Source: Brachyspira murdochii DSM 12563
GTDB lineage: Bacteria > Spirochaetota > Brachyspiria > Brachyspirales > Brachyspiraceae
NCBI RefSeq assembly: GCF_000092845.1
Contig: NC_014150.1
Location: forward strand, 1,178,001-1,242,000
DNA: 64,000 bases
Direction: 5' to 3'
Under the pieces are notes generated by a model. It made no database searches, was not told the origin of the DNA, and worked only from the letters and a program-made list of their open reading frames with translations. Numbering within the stretch: the first letter of the stretch is position 1; each line of letters begins with the position of its first letter. Shown piece after piece: positions 8,878-17,872 of this stretch. The translations under genes were made by a program, and so were the position numbers.

Positions 8878-10221
8878 TTATTTTTCCATAAAATGCTCGA
8901 ATCCTAAATCTTTTGACTTTTGAAGATACTCATCACTTTTATTTTTACATTCTTCTTTTGAATATCCGCTTATTTTTTTACCAAGTTTAGCATATTCATC
9001 GTATACAAGATGTAAATAGTAGTAGGTTTCTCCTATTTCATATTTCTGTTTATTATTTTCTACCGATTTATTTAGATATTCCAATGATTCTTTTAAATAG
9101 TTTTTATCATTATTTTCTTTATATTGTAAATATGAAAGAATACCTTTATTATTTAAAAGTGCTATATTATTAGGTGATATTTCTAAACCTTTATTTATGT
9201 ATATTTCTGCCTGTTTTAAACTTTCTTTATTATCATTTATTTCATAATGATTTAAATATAAAAATGATATATTTGCATATAGAGAATAGTAATTTTTATT
9301 AATACTTAGCTCTTTATTATAATCTTTCAATGCCTTATTAAAATATTCTTCATCTTTAGTTTCTCTGTATTTATTTGAATATAAAGTTCCTCTATTATTT
9401 AAAGTATTTAAAGCTTTAATATAATTTTTATCAATACTTAAAGCATTATTATAATCTTCTAATGATTTCTTGAAATATATTTCTTCTTTAGTTTCTTTAT
9501 ATTTATCAAAATATATATTACCTCTATTATTTAAAGCCATTATATTTTTTGGTTTTATTTTTAATGCTTCAGTATAAAGTTTTATGGCTTCATCATAATT
9601 TTTATTCATTTGTTCATTTAATGCACTACTAAGTAATTCGCTTACTTTAGCCATATCAGCATTTGTTTTTGATTGTTTGGTTTGTTCTTCTATTTTATTT
9701 AATGTTAATTCTATTTCTTGGGCTTTTTTATTTAATTCTTCTAAGGTTTTATTTGATTCTAATTCTGTTTCTTTTATAATAAGTTCCGACTGCTTTTGAT
9801 TGCTTTCCATTATTTTATTATTGGCGTATATTCCTAAAATTGTGAATATTATCATTATTAAAGATAAAAATGCGAGCCAGAAAGTCACTGTATTTATTGA
9901 AAAGTCTTTACTGTCTTTTAGTGTTTCTCTAAGTAAATCGATATTAGGTTTGAATGCTTCTTCTAATGTATTTTTTATAAACTCTTTATTTTCAAAACTT
10001 TCATTTGTAACCGTTTCTTTAAGGAACTCATAATAATTGCTTAATTGTATTTGTGAATTTGTTTCAAACTTTCCAATACTATAATCCATAGACTTTTTTA
10101 TTGAATAAGAAAATAAAAAATATATTACAATCAATGCTATTAAAAATATTAAACATACAACAATATATAATATAAATGTAGTATTATCTTTATTATTAAA
10201 ATTATTTGTATTATTAGACAT
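8878..10221 (-). CDS. Membrane-anchored TPR protein
   Basis: A 447-residue protein with two N-terminal membrane segments (about residues 14-37 and 108-132). Between them lies a polar, probably extracytoplasmic, loop. A coiled-coil stretch follows (about residues 140-190, rich in Glu/Lys/Gln), then about five tetratricopeptide repeats to the C-terminus (for example YDEAIKLYTEALKIKPKN and NNRGNIYFDKYKETKEEIYF). TPRs bind proteins; the partner is unknown. The start ATG has AGGGTAAA upstream. It closes the accessory block, on the same strand as the DUF2262 and DUF4132 genes. Brachyspira-like genomes carry many TPR proteins, and a decayed one lies at 52.5 kb. Confidence 0.8.
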   Translation of the reverse strand: MSNNTNNFNNKDNTTFILYIVVCLIFLIALIVIYFLFSYSIKKSMDYSIGKFETNSQIQLSNYYEFLKETVTNESFENKEFIKNTLEEAFKPNIDLLRETLKDSKDFSINTVTFWLAFLSLIMIIFTILGIYANNKIMESNQKQSELIIKETELESNKTLEELNKKAQEIELTLNKIEEQTKQSKTNADMAKVSELLSSALNEQMNKNYDEAIKLYTEALKIKPKNIMALNNRGNIYFDKYKETKEEIYFKKSLEDYNNALSIDKNYIKALNTLNNRGTLYSNKYRETKDEEYFNKALKDYNKELSINKNYYSLYANISFLYLNHYEINDNKESLKQAEIYINKGLEISPNNIALLNNKGILSYLQYKENNDKNYLKESLEYLNKSVENNKQKYEIGETYYYLHLVYDEYAKLGKKISGYSKEECKNKSDEYLQKSKDLGFEHFMEK

Positions 10222-10309
10222 ATTTTTACCCTATCATATTTTAAATATATTATATAGCTAAATGCAAAAATATAAACAATATTTAATTAACGATTTAATT
10301 TAATAAATT

Positions 10310-10525
10310 TTATTCTCACTCCCCGCCCTCTAAATTTAATTGTATTATTATGTTACTGATATGCTATTTTTTGTTTTTTGGTTTGATACTGTTATTTTAG
10401 CTGCCCACCCAAGAGTTTTTTAAATTTGCTGCGTACTTACCGCACGAATTACGTAATTATAAATAACAGATTTATTTGTAATAACAATATTTATTATATA
10501 ATGAGATTTATTTACCGTGCGTTAA
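10310..10525 (-). repeat. Composite dispersed repeat, copy 2 (inverted relative to copy 1)
   Basis: Read on the minus strand, the order is CGCACG-cored inverted repeat (arms near 10511 and 10440), TTGGGTGGGCAGC (10400-10412) and AGAGGGCGGGGAG (about 10318-10330). The G-rich blocks are about 82 nt apart, as in copy 1. With copy 1 it brackets the 3.1-10.2 kb genes in inverted orientation. Confidence 0.7.
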
Positions 10526-10562
10526 AACATGTGTAGTATGAAATAAAATATTTTATCAAAAC

Positions 10563-10636
10563 TGGAGATAATGGGGCTCGAACCCACGACCCTCACAATG
10601 CCATTGTGATGCTCTCCCAAACTGAGCTATATCCCC
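10563..10636 (-). tRNA. tRNA-Ala (anticodon GGC)
   Basis: Read on the minus strand this folds into a full cloverleaf. The acceptor is GGGGATA/TATCTCC with one G-U pair. The D arm is GCTC...GAGC. The anticodon stem is TCACA/TGTGA around the seven-base loop ATGGCAT, giving anticodon GGC. The T arm is TGGG(TTCGAGC)CCCA and the discriminator is A. CCA is not encoded, which agrees with the CCA-adding enzyme gene in this window. It lies between the accessory block and the flagellar operon. Confidence 0.93.
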
Positions 10637-10831
10637 TTGAAATGTGTAAATATTCTAAATGATTTTTAATTAAAAGTCAATTATATGAGTATTAAGTATT
10701 AGTGTAAATTTAGAATATTATTTATATCTATTATAAGTTTAAGATATTCATTAAATATATTTGATTTATATTTATCCTAAAATATATTAATGTAAAATCT
10801 ATTATAAGTATCAGTATATCAAAAAAAACAT

Positions 10832-10857
10832 TAAACAATTTTTAATTATACCGAAAA
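10832..10857 (+). promoter_or_regulatory. Possible sigma-28 (FliA-type) promoter of the flgE operon
   Basis: TAAA at 10832-10835, then 14 nt, then ACCGAAAA (10850-10857), compared with the usual TAAA-N15-GCCGATAA. Six of eight -10 positions agree and the spacer is one short. Its place in front of a motility operon favours it; on sequence alone it is only suggestive. Confidence 0.35.
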
Positions 10858-10899
10858 TATTTTATAAGAAATACTAAAATTTTTGGAGGAATACGCCTT

Positions 10900-12225
10900 A
10901 TGATGCGTTCATTATTTGCCGGCGTGTCTGGTTTACAAAATCATCAAACTCGAATGGATGTAGTAGGAAATAACATAGCAAATGTTAATACATACGGATT
11001 TAAAAGAGGAAGAGTTACTTTTAAGGATATGATAAGCCAATCTTTAAGCGGGGCAGCAAAGCCTCAGGAAGATAGAGGCGGTATCAATCCTCAGCAAGTA
11101 GGCTTAGGTATGATGGTTGCAACTATAGACACTATACATACACAAGGTGCTTTACAGGTTACAGGAGTAAACACTGATTTAGCTATTCAGGGAGAAGGTT
11201 TCTTTATTGAAAAAAGAGGAAACAATTCTTACTATACAAGAAACGGAGCTTTCTCTTTAGACAGAGACGGTTATTTAGTTAATCCTTCTATAGGTTATAA
11301 GGTACAAGGCTGGAATGCCGTACTTAACCCAGAAACAGGAGAAATGGAATTAAATACTGCAGCAGGTGTTGAAGATTTAATTATACCAGTAGGTTCAAAA
11401 GACCCAGCAAGAGCTACAGCAAATACAAAATATTTCTGTAACTTACAAAAAAGCGGAGAAACACATCAATCAGATTTAACTATATATGACTCTACTGGAA
11501 TACCTCGCCAGTTAAGAGCAACTTTCACTAGAACAGATGTTAACAGATGGGATATGACAATAGATATACCAGATGCGACAGAAGGAAGTGTAAGCGTATC
11601 AGCAGGCGACCCAGTAGAAGGCGGCGGAAACAATACTTTCCAATTAGTATTTAATGATGCTGGTTCATTAATATCAGTAAGCGATGGTACTAATACTCAG
11701 ACAGAAGGAGTATTAATGCCTAATGTATCTTTCACTTATCAGGGAACAGAAGGCGAAGTAAATCAGACTATTAACCTTACTATGGGAGAAGTTGGTTTAT
11801 TTAACGGTATTACACAATTTGAATCTCCATCAACTACTAAAGCTATAGAACAAGACGGATATACTATGGGTATGTTAGAAGGTTTCAGCTTTGATGACAG
11901 CGGTCAAATAACAGGTGTATTCACTAATGGAAATAGAAAAACTTTAGGACAGGTTGCATTAGCTAAATTTAATAATGCAGGCGGTTTAGAAAAAGCAGGA
12001 GACACTTTATTTGTAGCAAGCAATAACTCAGGAGCTGCTAATATTGGTACTGCTGCTGCTGAAGGCAGAGGTTCTTTAAAGGCAGGAGCTTTGGAAATGT
12101 CTAACGTAGATTTGAGCGAACAATTTACCGATATGATAGTAACTCAAAGAGGTTTCCAATCTAATGCCAGAACTATCACTACAGCAGATCAAATGCTTCA
12201 GGAAGTTATAGCACTTAAGAGATAA
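10900..12225 (+). CDS. flgE: Flagellar hook protein FlgE
   Basis: The 441-residue subunit of the hook, the curved joint linking motor and filament in the periplasm. It has the N-terminal rod/hook motif (SGLQNHQTRMDVVGNNIANV, residues 10-29), the FlgE core, and the C-terminal EMSNVDLSEQFTDMIVTQRG coiled region. Lys167 and Cys180 are 13 residues apart in SKDPARATANTKYFC, the same spacing as the Treponema denticola Lys165/Cys178 pair that forms the inter-subunit lysinoalanine cross-link. GGAGGA precedes the ATG; an adjacent second ATG could also serve. First gene of a motility operon with flbD, motA and motB. Confidence 0.95.
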   Translation: MMRSLFAGVSGLQNHQTRMDVVGNNIANVNTYGFKRGRVTFKDMISQSLSGAAKPQEDRGGINPQQVGLGMMVATIDTIHTQGALQVTGVNTDLAIQGEGFFIEKRGNNSYYTRNGAFSLDRDGYLVNPSIGYKVQGWNAVLNPETGEMELNTAAGVEDLIIPVGSKDPARATANTKYFCNLQKSGETHQSDLTIYDSTGIPRQLRATFTRTDVNRWDMTIDIPDATEGSVSVSAGDPVEGGGNNTFQLVFNDAGSLISVSDGTNTQTEGVLMPNVSFTYQGTEGEVNQTINLTMGEVGLFNGITQFESPSTTKAIEQDGYTMGMLEGFSFDDSGQITGVFTNGNRKTLGQVALAKFNNAGGLEKAGDTLFVASNNSGAANIGTAAAEGRGSLKAGALEMSNVDLSEQFTDMIVTQRGFQSNARTITTADQMLQEVIALKR

Positions 12226-12288
12226 TTATAATAGTAGTATACTTTTTATAATTTTATAGTATAATATAAATTAGGAGTTTCTGATAGT

Positions 12289-12513
12289 ATGATACATATA
12301 ACAAGATTTGACGGAAGTATATTGTATGTTAATCCGCATCAAATAGAATTTATGGAGGAGACTCCTGATTTAGTAATAACAATGTTATCTGGAAGGAAGG
12401 TAGTAACTAAAGACAGCTTTGAAACTGTACTTAAGAGAATAGTAGAGTATAGAAGCCGAATAGTTTGTGAAAATAGTGTAAAAAAACCGTCATTCTATGG
12501 TAATGAGGAATAA
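12289..12513 (+). CDS. flbD: Flagellar protein FlbD
   Basis: A 74-residue protein with the FlbD signature: MIHITRFDGSILYVNPHQIE, then a TPDLVITMLSGRKVVTKDSFE strand-turn block and a basic helix (KRIVEYRSRI). FlbD is a small conserved protein found between hook and stator genes in spirochaetes and Firmicutes; its exact role is unsettled. It lies 63 nt after flgE and 38 nt before motA, preceded by AGGAG. The gene order flgE-flbD-motA-motB is the usual one in spirochaetes. Confidence 0.9.
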   Translation: MIHITRFDGSILYVNPHQIEFMEETPDLVITMLSGRKVVTKDSFETVLKRIVEYRSRIVCENSVKKPSFYGNEE

Positions 12514-12551
12514 AAAAATAATAAAAATAAATTTTAGTTAGAGAGTAAAAT

Positions 12552-13343
12552 ATGGATATAATTGTACCTATATGTCTTATAATGCCATTAGCAATTAACT
12601 TATTCGGTATTATCGGGGGAGGCGGTTCATTAGGTAACTTCCTTGATATAGCATCAATAATAGTAACAGCAGGAGGCGGTGCTAACTCGCTTATAATGGC
12701 AAATGATATCGGAACTGTAATAGGCGTACCTAAAGCTATTAAAGTACTTTTGCAAAAGCCGGCATATTCAGAAGACCAAATAATAATAACATTAATAAGT
12801 TTTTCTGAAAAAGCCAGAAGAGAAGGTTTGCTTGTATTAGAAGATGATATACAGGAAGTTTCAGACCCGTTTCTAAAAAAAGGTATGCAGCTTGTAGTAG
12901 ACGGAACAGACCCGGAACTTGTAAAAAACATTCTTAATACAGAAATAGACAACATAGAAGCAAGACACGACTCAGTAAGAAAAGTATTTGACGATGCTGC
13001 TTCGCTTTTCCCTGCTTGGGGTATGATTGGTACATTAATCGGACTTGTAATCATGCTTAGAAGTTTGGGCGGCGGCGGCGGTCTTGAAACAATAGGTTCT
13101 GGTATGGCGGTAGCACTTATTACTACATACTATGGTTCCGTTATAGCTAACGGTTTTGCTTTGCCTATATCAGGAAGACTTGCAGCAAGACACTCATCTG
13201 AAGCAATGGTAAAAAGCATTATGCTTGAAGGTATTTTATCTATACAGGCAGGTGATAACCCTAGAATAGTAAAAGATAAACTTGTATCATTCTTGCCTCC
13301 AGCTCAGCGTCAGAAAGTTAATGAACAAGTTGGAGATAGATAA
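12552..13343 (+). CDS. motA: Flagellar motor stator protein MotA
   Basis: A 263-residue inner-membrane protein that forms the proton (or ion) channel of the stator with MotB. Four membrane segments are visible (about residues 3-22, 33-52, 150-172 and 182-204). The large cytoplasmic loop between segments 2 and 3 has charged residues that contact FliG (KARREGLLVLEDD). The conserved proline-bearing SLFPAWGMIGTLIGLVIML begins segment 3. It lies 16 nt before motB, and the two are presumably co-translated. Confidence 0.95.
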   Translation: MDIIVPICLIMPLAINLFGIIGGGGSLGNFLDIASIIVTAGGGANSLIMANDIGTVIGVPKAIKVLLQKPAYSEDQIIITLISFSEKARREGLLVLEDDIQEVSDPFLKKGMQLVVDGTDPELVKNILNTEIDNIEARHDSVRKVFDDAASLFPAWGMIGTLIGLVIMLRSLGGGGGLETIGSGMAVALITTYYGSVIANGFALPISGRLAARHSSEAMVKSIMLEGILSIQAGDNPRIVKDKLVSFLPPAQRQKVNEQVGDR

Positions 13344-13359
13344 TAATTAGAGGTAAAAA

Positions 13360-14160
13360 ATGGCAAAAATTAAGTTTGGTAAAAAAGCTAAAAAAGTAGG
13401 CGATAAGGCAGATACTCCTGGTCCTTCAGCCCCATTATGGCTGCAAACTTACGGAGACTTCGTAACTTTAGTATTAACATTTTTCGTAATGCTTCTTGCT
13501 ACAATGTCTACTTCTGTTAACGATTCTGCTATACAGCTTATTGCAACAGCATTCCAAGGCTCATTTGGTGTTATGCCGGGAGGTGCCACTCTGTCGCAAA
13601 GCAAACTTGTTTACGGAGGAGCTAATGCTGATACACTGCCTTCTACAGACAGGGGATATTCTATGGGAAGAAGTATTGATAAGGCAGTAGCTGTGTTGGA
13701 AGCTGAAATAAAAAGCAAAAAAGTTAGAGTAGAAGAAGATGAAAGGGGCTTTGTTATAAGTCTTGGTGCTGACCAATATTTTGAATCGGCTTCTACTAAT
13801 ATAATAGACAGTCAAAATAATGTAGAAACATTTATCAAGTTGGCTTCATTGCTTAGCGGTATTCCAAATGAAATAAGAATAGAAGGTCATACAGACTCAG
13901 GTTCTATTATACCCGGAAGTATTACCGAGCAGAAATTTGGTAATAACTGGGGACTTTCTTCAGCAAGAGCTATGGTTATTTTAGAAAAACTTTTTGAAAA
14001 TGATCAAACAGCTAAATTGGATAGAAATAAATACTCTATTGCCGGATATGCTGATACCAGACCTGTGGCTTCTAATGATTTGCCGGACGGCAGAGCTTTG
14101 AATAGAAGAGTGGATATTGTTATAGTAAGAAACGATGTTACTTACTATAATCAAAGATAA
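13360..14160 (+). CDS. motB: Flagellar motor stator protein MotB
   Basis: The 266-residue partner of MotA. A basic cytoplasmic N-terminus is followed by one membrane helix beginning WLQTYGDFVTLVLTFFVML. Asp33 is in the position of the ion-carrying aspartate. The periplasmic part has a plug-like linker and an OmpA-type peptidoglycan-binding domain with IEGHTDSG (residues 174-181) and the SSARAMVILEKLF and NRRVDIVI motifs, which anchor the stator to the cell wall. AGAGGT precedes the start. Confidence 0.95.
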   Translation: MAKIKFGKKAKKVGDKADTPGPSAPLWLQTYGDFVTLVLTFFVMLLATMSTSVNDSAIQLIATAFQGSFGVMPGGATLSQSKLVYGGANADTLPSTDRGYSMGRSIDKAVAVLEAEIKSKKVRVEEDERGFVISLGADQYFESASTNIIDSQNNVETFIKLASLLSGIPNEIRIEGHTDSGSIIPGSITEQKFGNNWGLSSARAMVILEKLFENDQTAKLDRNKYSIAGYADTRPVASNDLPDGRALNRRVDIVIVRNDVTYYNQR

Positions 14161-14187
14161 AAATATAATTAAGACTAACTAAAAATT

Positions 14188-15060
14188 ATGCTTTTGGCTG
14201 ATAAATGGCAAGACTATAAAATTATAGACTGCGGAGATGGCGAAAAACTTGAGAATATAGGAGGATTTATAGTATCGCGTCCTGATTCTCAAGTTATTTG
14301 GTCTAAACGGTTAAATAAATGGACTAACATGGATGCAATATATCATCGCTCAGATAAAGGCGGAGGTTATTGGCAGTATATTAATAAACCTAAAGATAAT
14401 TTTATCATCAAATATGAGGATCTATTATTCAAAATAGAGTTTACTAATTTCAAGCATATAGGGCTTTTTCCAGAACAGGCTGTTAATTGGCAGTTTATCA
14501 TAGATAAAATCAAAGAAAAAAAATCTTCTTCTCATGAAAATAAAGAAATTAAAGCTCTTAATTTGTTTGCATATACTGGAGGAGCAACGGTAGCTTGTGC
14601 TTATGCGGGATGTGATGAAGTTGTACATGTTGATGCTTCAAAAAAAATAGTATCACATGCCAAAACAAATATAAAAATTAATAATCTTCATCAAAAAAAA
14701 GTAAGATTTATTATAGAAGATGTTATTAAATTTGTACTTAGAGAAGTAAGACGAAAAAGAAAATACGATGTTATAATAATGGATCCTCCGGTATACGGAA
14801 GAGGACCTAACGGAGAGCTTTGGCAGATAGAAACAAGTTTAACAAGGTTGGTAGAAGAATGTGTTAAACTTTTATCTGACTGCCCTATTCTATTTTTAAT
14901 CAACTGCTACACAGCAAGTTTTTCTAATATATCATTAAAAAATATCTTATCCTCATCTATAAAAAATAAAGGCAATTTTGAAAGCGGAGAGATAGGACTT
15001 CCAATAGAAAACTCAGATATGATTCTTCCTTGCGGTATATATTCAAGATTTTATACATAA
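14188..15060 (+). CDS. Class I SAM-dependent methyltransferase (RlmI/RlmK-like)
   Basis: A 290-residue protein. The N-terminal region (1-110) resembles the substrate side of RlmK/COG1092-type rRNA methyltransferases (MLLADKWQDYKIIDCGDGEKLE). The Rossmann fold follows: ALNLFAYTGGATVACAYAG (SAM-binding motif I), VVHVDASKKIV (acidic motif II), and YDVIIMDPPVYGRGPNGE (the DPP catalytic motif IV). It probably methylates rRNA, but the target base cannot be read from the sequence. There is no clear ribosome-binding site. It follows motB by 27 nt and probably rides on the motility transcript, which ends at a hairpin just after it. Confidence 0.82.
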   Translation: MLLADKWQDYKIIDCGDGEKLENIGGFIVSRPDSQVIWSKRLNKWTNMDAIYHRSDKGGGYWQYINKPKDNFIIKYEDLLFKIEFTNFKHIGLFPEQAVNWQFIIDKIKEKKSSSHENKEIKALNLFAYTGGATVACAYAGCDEVVHVDASKKIVSHAKTNIKINNLHQKKVRFIIEDVIKFVLREVRRKRKYDVIIMDPPVYGRGPNGELWQIETSLTRLVEECVKLLSDCPILFLINCYTASFSNISLKNILSSSIKNKGNFESGEIGLPIENSDMILPCGIYSRFYT

Positions 15061-15062
15061 AA

Positions 15063-15094
15063 AAAGGAGCTTTTCTTATAAAAAAAGCCCCTTT
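15063..15094. terminator. Bidirectional terminator between the methyltransferase gene and ptsI
   Basis: The hairpin AAAGGAGCTTTT / AAAAGCCCCTTT has one A-C mismatch and an AU-rich loop, with U-rich flanks. It sits between two convergent genes. Confidence 0.7.
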
Positions 15095-15114
15095 AATCAT
15101 CTTTCAAACTAATA

Positions 15115-16860
15115 TTAATAGCTTATTGTCTCGCCTTTCTCATGTATTTCTAAAAATCTTAATAATTCTGCCTTTACCTCATCAGCAGTATCCAAAGTAA
15201 GAACTCTTTTAGCAAGCATCTGACATTCAGTCTTATCTAAAGATATAATCATTTTCTTAACTTCAGGTATTGATATAGCCGACATAGAAAATACATCTAA
15301 ACCTAATCCAAACAACAAAGGTACAGCAAGTAAATCCCCTGCTAATTCCCCACACATAGAAATAATAATACCATTAGCATGAGCCCCATCTATAGCCATT
15401 TTTATAGCTATAAGTACTGAAGGATTATAAGGATCGCATATACTAGCTATTTTTTCATTTCCTCTGTCTGCTGCCAAAGTATATTGAGTTAAATCATTAG
15501 TACCTATGGAGAAGAAATCTGCCTCTCTTGCAAAAGCCTCTGCTCTGAATACAACAGAAGGCGTTTCTATCATCATGCCAAGTTCCAATGCCTCATTAAA
15601 AGCAATATTTTCTTTAACCAGCTCAAGTTTGCATTCATTAAATATAGACTTAGCTTTTCTGAGTTCTTCCAAAGAAACTATCATAGGAAGCATTACTTTT
15701 ATTTTACCAAAAGCAGAAGCTCTAAGCAAAGCTCTGAATTGAGTTCTTATAATAGAAGTTTTATCTAAGCATATTCTTAAAGCTCGCCAGCCTAATGCCG
15801 GATTCTCTTCTTTAGGCATTTCTAAATAAGGCAGATACTTATCGCCTCCAATATCCATAGTACGTATAGTAACAGTATGTCCGCTCATAGCAACGGCTAC
15901 TTCTTTATAAGCCTTAAACTGCTCCTCTTCTGTAGGAAAATCAGTATTTTCCATAAAAAGAAACTCAGTTCTGTAAAGACCTATGCCATCAGCACCATTT
16001 TTTAAAACTCCGCCTAAATCTGCAGGTGAACCTATATTAGCATATACTCTTATTTTTGTTCCGTCTTTAGATACAGCATCTTTATGAGCATATTCTTTCA
16101 ATAAAGCTCTTTTTTTATCAAATTCATCTTTTAATTTTAAACATTCATCTATAGATTCTTTGGAAGGATCTATAATAACAGCTCCTGTATTTCCATTAAT
16201 GATAATAGTTTGATTGTTTTCTAAATCTTTTAGAATTTCTCCAATACCAACTACAGCAGGAATCTCTAAAGATCTAGCCATTATAGAAGTATGCGAAGTA
16301 CGTCCGCCTATTTCGGTAATAAAACCTAAAGTATTATCCAAATCCAAATTTGCAGTATCTGAAGGGGTTAAATCTCTGGCAACAACTACCGAGTCCTTTG
16401 GAAGATTAGAAACATCAGTAATTTCTTCCCCCTGAATATTTCTTATCCATCTGTCAGAAATATCGGCAAGATCTCCGGCACGCTCTCTTAAATATTCATC
16501 TTCAACTTCACTTAAAATTTTAGTGTAAACTTCTATACCTTGAGATAAAGCATACTCAGCACAAACCTTATCATCAGCAATAATATTATTAACTTCTTCA
16601 AGTAAATCTTCATCTTCAAGCAAAGTTATATGAGCATCAAAAATTGCTGCCTTTTCCTCTGAAACTTTTTTTGCTGTTGTTTCTCTAATTTTTAGAAGCT
16701 GTTCTTTTGTTTTATTTCTAGCTTCTAATAATTTCTTTTGCTCCTCAGCTACATTTGCACAAGGACATTTAGATACTACAATATCCTTCTTAAGAAGCAG
16801 ATATACTTTTCCTATAGCTATACCGGGGGAAACCCCAATTCCACTAATTCTTTTTTCCAT
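15115..16860 (-). CDS. ptsI: PTS enzyme I (phosphoenolpyruvate-protein phosphotransferase)
   Basis: A 581-residue cytosolic enzyme that takes phosphate from PEP and passes it to HPr. His190 in GGRTSHTSIMARSLEIP is the phospho-histidine (His189 in E. coli). The TIM-barrel PEP domain carries GIGLYRTEFLFM, TIRTMDIGGDKYLPYL, IGTNDLTQYTLAADR and the active-site cysteine segment ISMCGELAGD. The length is typical. It starts 19 nt downstream of ptsH, so the order is ptsH-ptsI as in most bacteria. No sugar-specific EII gene lies in the window. Confidence 0.96.
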   Translation of the reverse strand: MEKRISGIGVSPGIAIGKVYLLLKKDIVVSKCPCANVAEEQKKLLEARNKTKEQLLKIRETTAKKVSEEKAAIFDAHITLLEDEDLLEEVNNIIADDKVCAEYALSQGIEVYTKILSEVEDEYLRERAGDLADISDRWIRNIQGEEITDVSNLPKDSVVVARDLTPSDTANLDLDNTLGFITEIGGRTSHTSIMARSLEIPAVVGIGEILKDLENNQTIIINGNTGAVIIDPSKESIDECLKLKDEFDKKRALLKEYAHKDAVSKDGTKIRVYANIGSPADLGGVLKNGADGIGLYRTEFLFMENTDFPTEEEQFKAYKEVAVAMSGHTVTIRTMDIGGDKYLPYLEMPKEENPALGWRALRICLDKTSIIRTQFRALLRASAFGKIKVMLPMIVSLEELRKAKSIFNECKLELVKENIAFNEALELGMMIETPSVVFRAEAFAREADFFSIGTNDLTQYTLAADRGNEKIASICDPYNPSVLIAIKMAIDGAHANGIIISMCGELAGDLLAVPLLFGLGLDVFSMSAISIPEVKKMIISLDKTECQMLAKRVLTLDTADEVKAELLRFLEIHEKGETISY

Positions 16861-16879
16861 ATTATAAGTCCAAAAAAAA

Positions 16880-17146
16880 TTAATCTTTTAAATTAGCAAG
16901 AAACTCTTCTATTTTTTTTAGATTTTCTTGTTCATTTTCACCATCGCAATAAATAGTAAGTACTGAATCTTTTTTTACCCCTAAAGACAAAACTTTTAAA
17001 AGAGATGAAGCATTTACTCTTTTTCCTGCTTCATTTTCTATTTCTATTTTACAATTTTGTAATGTTTTTATAAATGTAACAAATTCATTACCAGGTCTAG
17101 CATGAAGTCCTGTATCATTTTGTATAGTAACTTTACCTGTAGTCAT
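16880..17146 (-). CDS. ptsH: PTS phosphocarrier protein HPr
   Basis: An 88-residue protein that carries phosphate from enzyme I to the EIIA domains. Starting at the ATG at 17146 gives MTTGKVTIQNDTGLHARPG with His15, the canonical phosphorylated residue. GGAGGAG stands eight bases upstream; an in-frame TTG two codons earlier is too close to it. The segment NASSLLKVLSLGV holds serines (47/48) at about the place of the regulatory Ser46, two residues later than in B. subtilis. A strong promoter lies directly upstream. Confidence 0.95.
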   Translation of the reverse strand: MTTGKVTIQNDTGLHARPGNEFVTFIKTLQNCKIEIENEAGKRVNASSLLKVLSLGVKKDSVLTIYCDGENEQENLKKIEEFLANLKD

Positions 17147-17185
17147 CGGCAAAACTCCTCCGTTCTTTTCTTATATATATTTTAA

Positions 17186-17213
17186 AGTATATCAGTTTTT
17201 TCTCATTTGTCAA
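17186..17213 (-). promoter_or_regulatory. Sigma-70 promoter of ptsHI
   Basis: Minus strand: -35 TTGACA (17208-17213), a 16-nt spacer, -10 TATACT (17186-17191). The predicted leader is about 30-35 nt, with GGAGGAG before the ATG. No operator or riboswitch-like structure is visible in the short leader. Confidence 0.7.
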
Positions 17214-17449
17214 ATTATATATGTACTAAAAAGTATGTTTTATATACTAAATACATACTTTTTATTTAATTTATATCATGAATATAAAATTTATTACATA
17301 CTATAATTAATACCATAACCAAAATATAGTATCATATTTTTGAAAACCATTTTAATAATTATTTAAACTATTTTATTTTTTAATATTTTTATACTGTAGA
17401 AAGATGAAATAGCATTAGTGCGGTAAGACAACATGCAAATAAAACATTA

Positions 17450-17670
17450 GACTTGTTTCAAAACTCAATTTATTAATACTCATAGTTTTTTAATTTAATA
17501 TTTTTTTTAATTATAGTTTGGGCTTCACAGTTGTGCCAACCTCCACACTTCTTTTTGCCTTCCATACAAATTCCGTATCGCTATGAGTGCCATAGGAAGC
17601 GTGCAGCATGATTTTTTGATATTACCATACATTTAATACATATAATTAAAATATAAAGTTCTATCAATTC
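17450..17670. repeat. Dispersed repeat fragment in a 700-bp gene-free gap
   Basis: The gap 17214-17872 has no gene that I can support. It contains a GC-richer patch (CAACCTCCACACTTCTTTTT, GCTATGAGTGCCATAGG, 17538-17600) and the string ACATTTAATACATATA followed by AAAATATAAAGTTCTA (about 17630-17663). That string recurs at 20694-20726. These look like remnants of the same intergenic repeat family as at 20.2-20.9 kb. The remainder is AT-rich. Confidence 0.5.
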
Positions 17671-17872
17671 ATCTTTATTAAATTTTTTATGCGGCAAAAA
17701 ACTTAATAATTCTATATAAAGTGCATCAGTTGACAAAATGAAATAGTCCAGTATATACTAAAAATAGATTATTATAAAAAATATTAAAAACATAATCTGT
17801 ATAATTAATAAATTAGAAAAATTTAATATATAATATTGTAAAGTAATTTTTATACAAAAATATTCAAATAGA

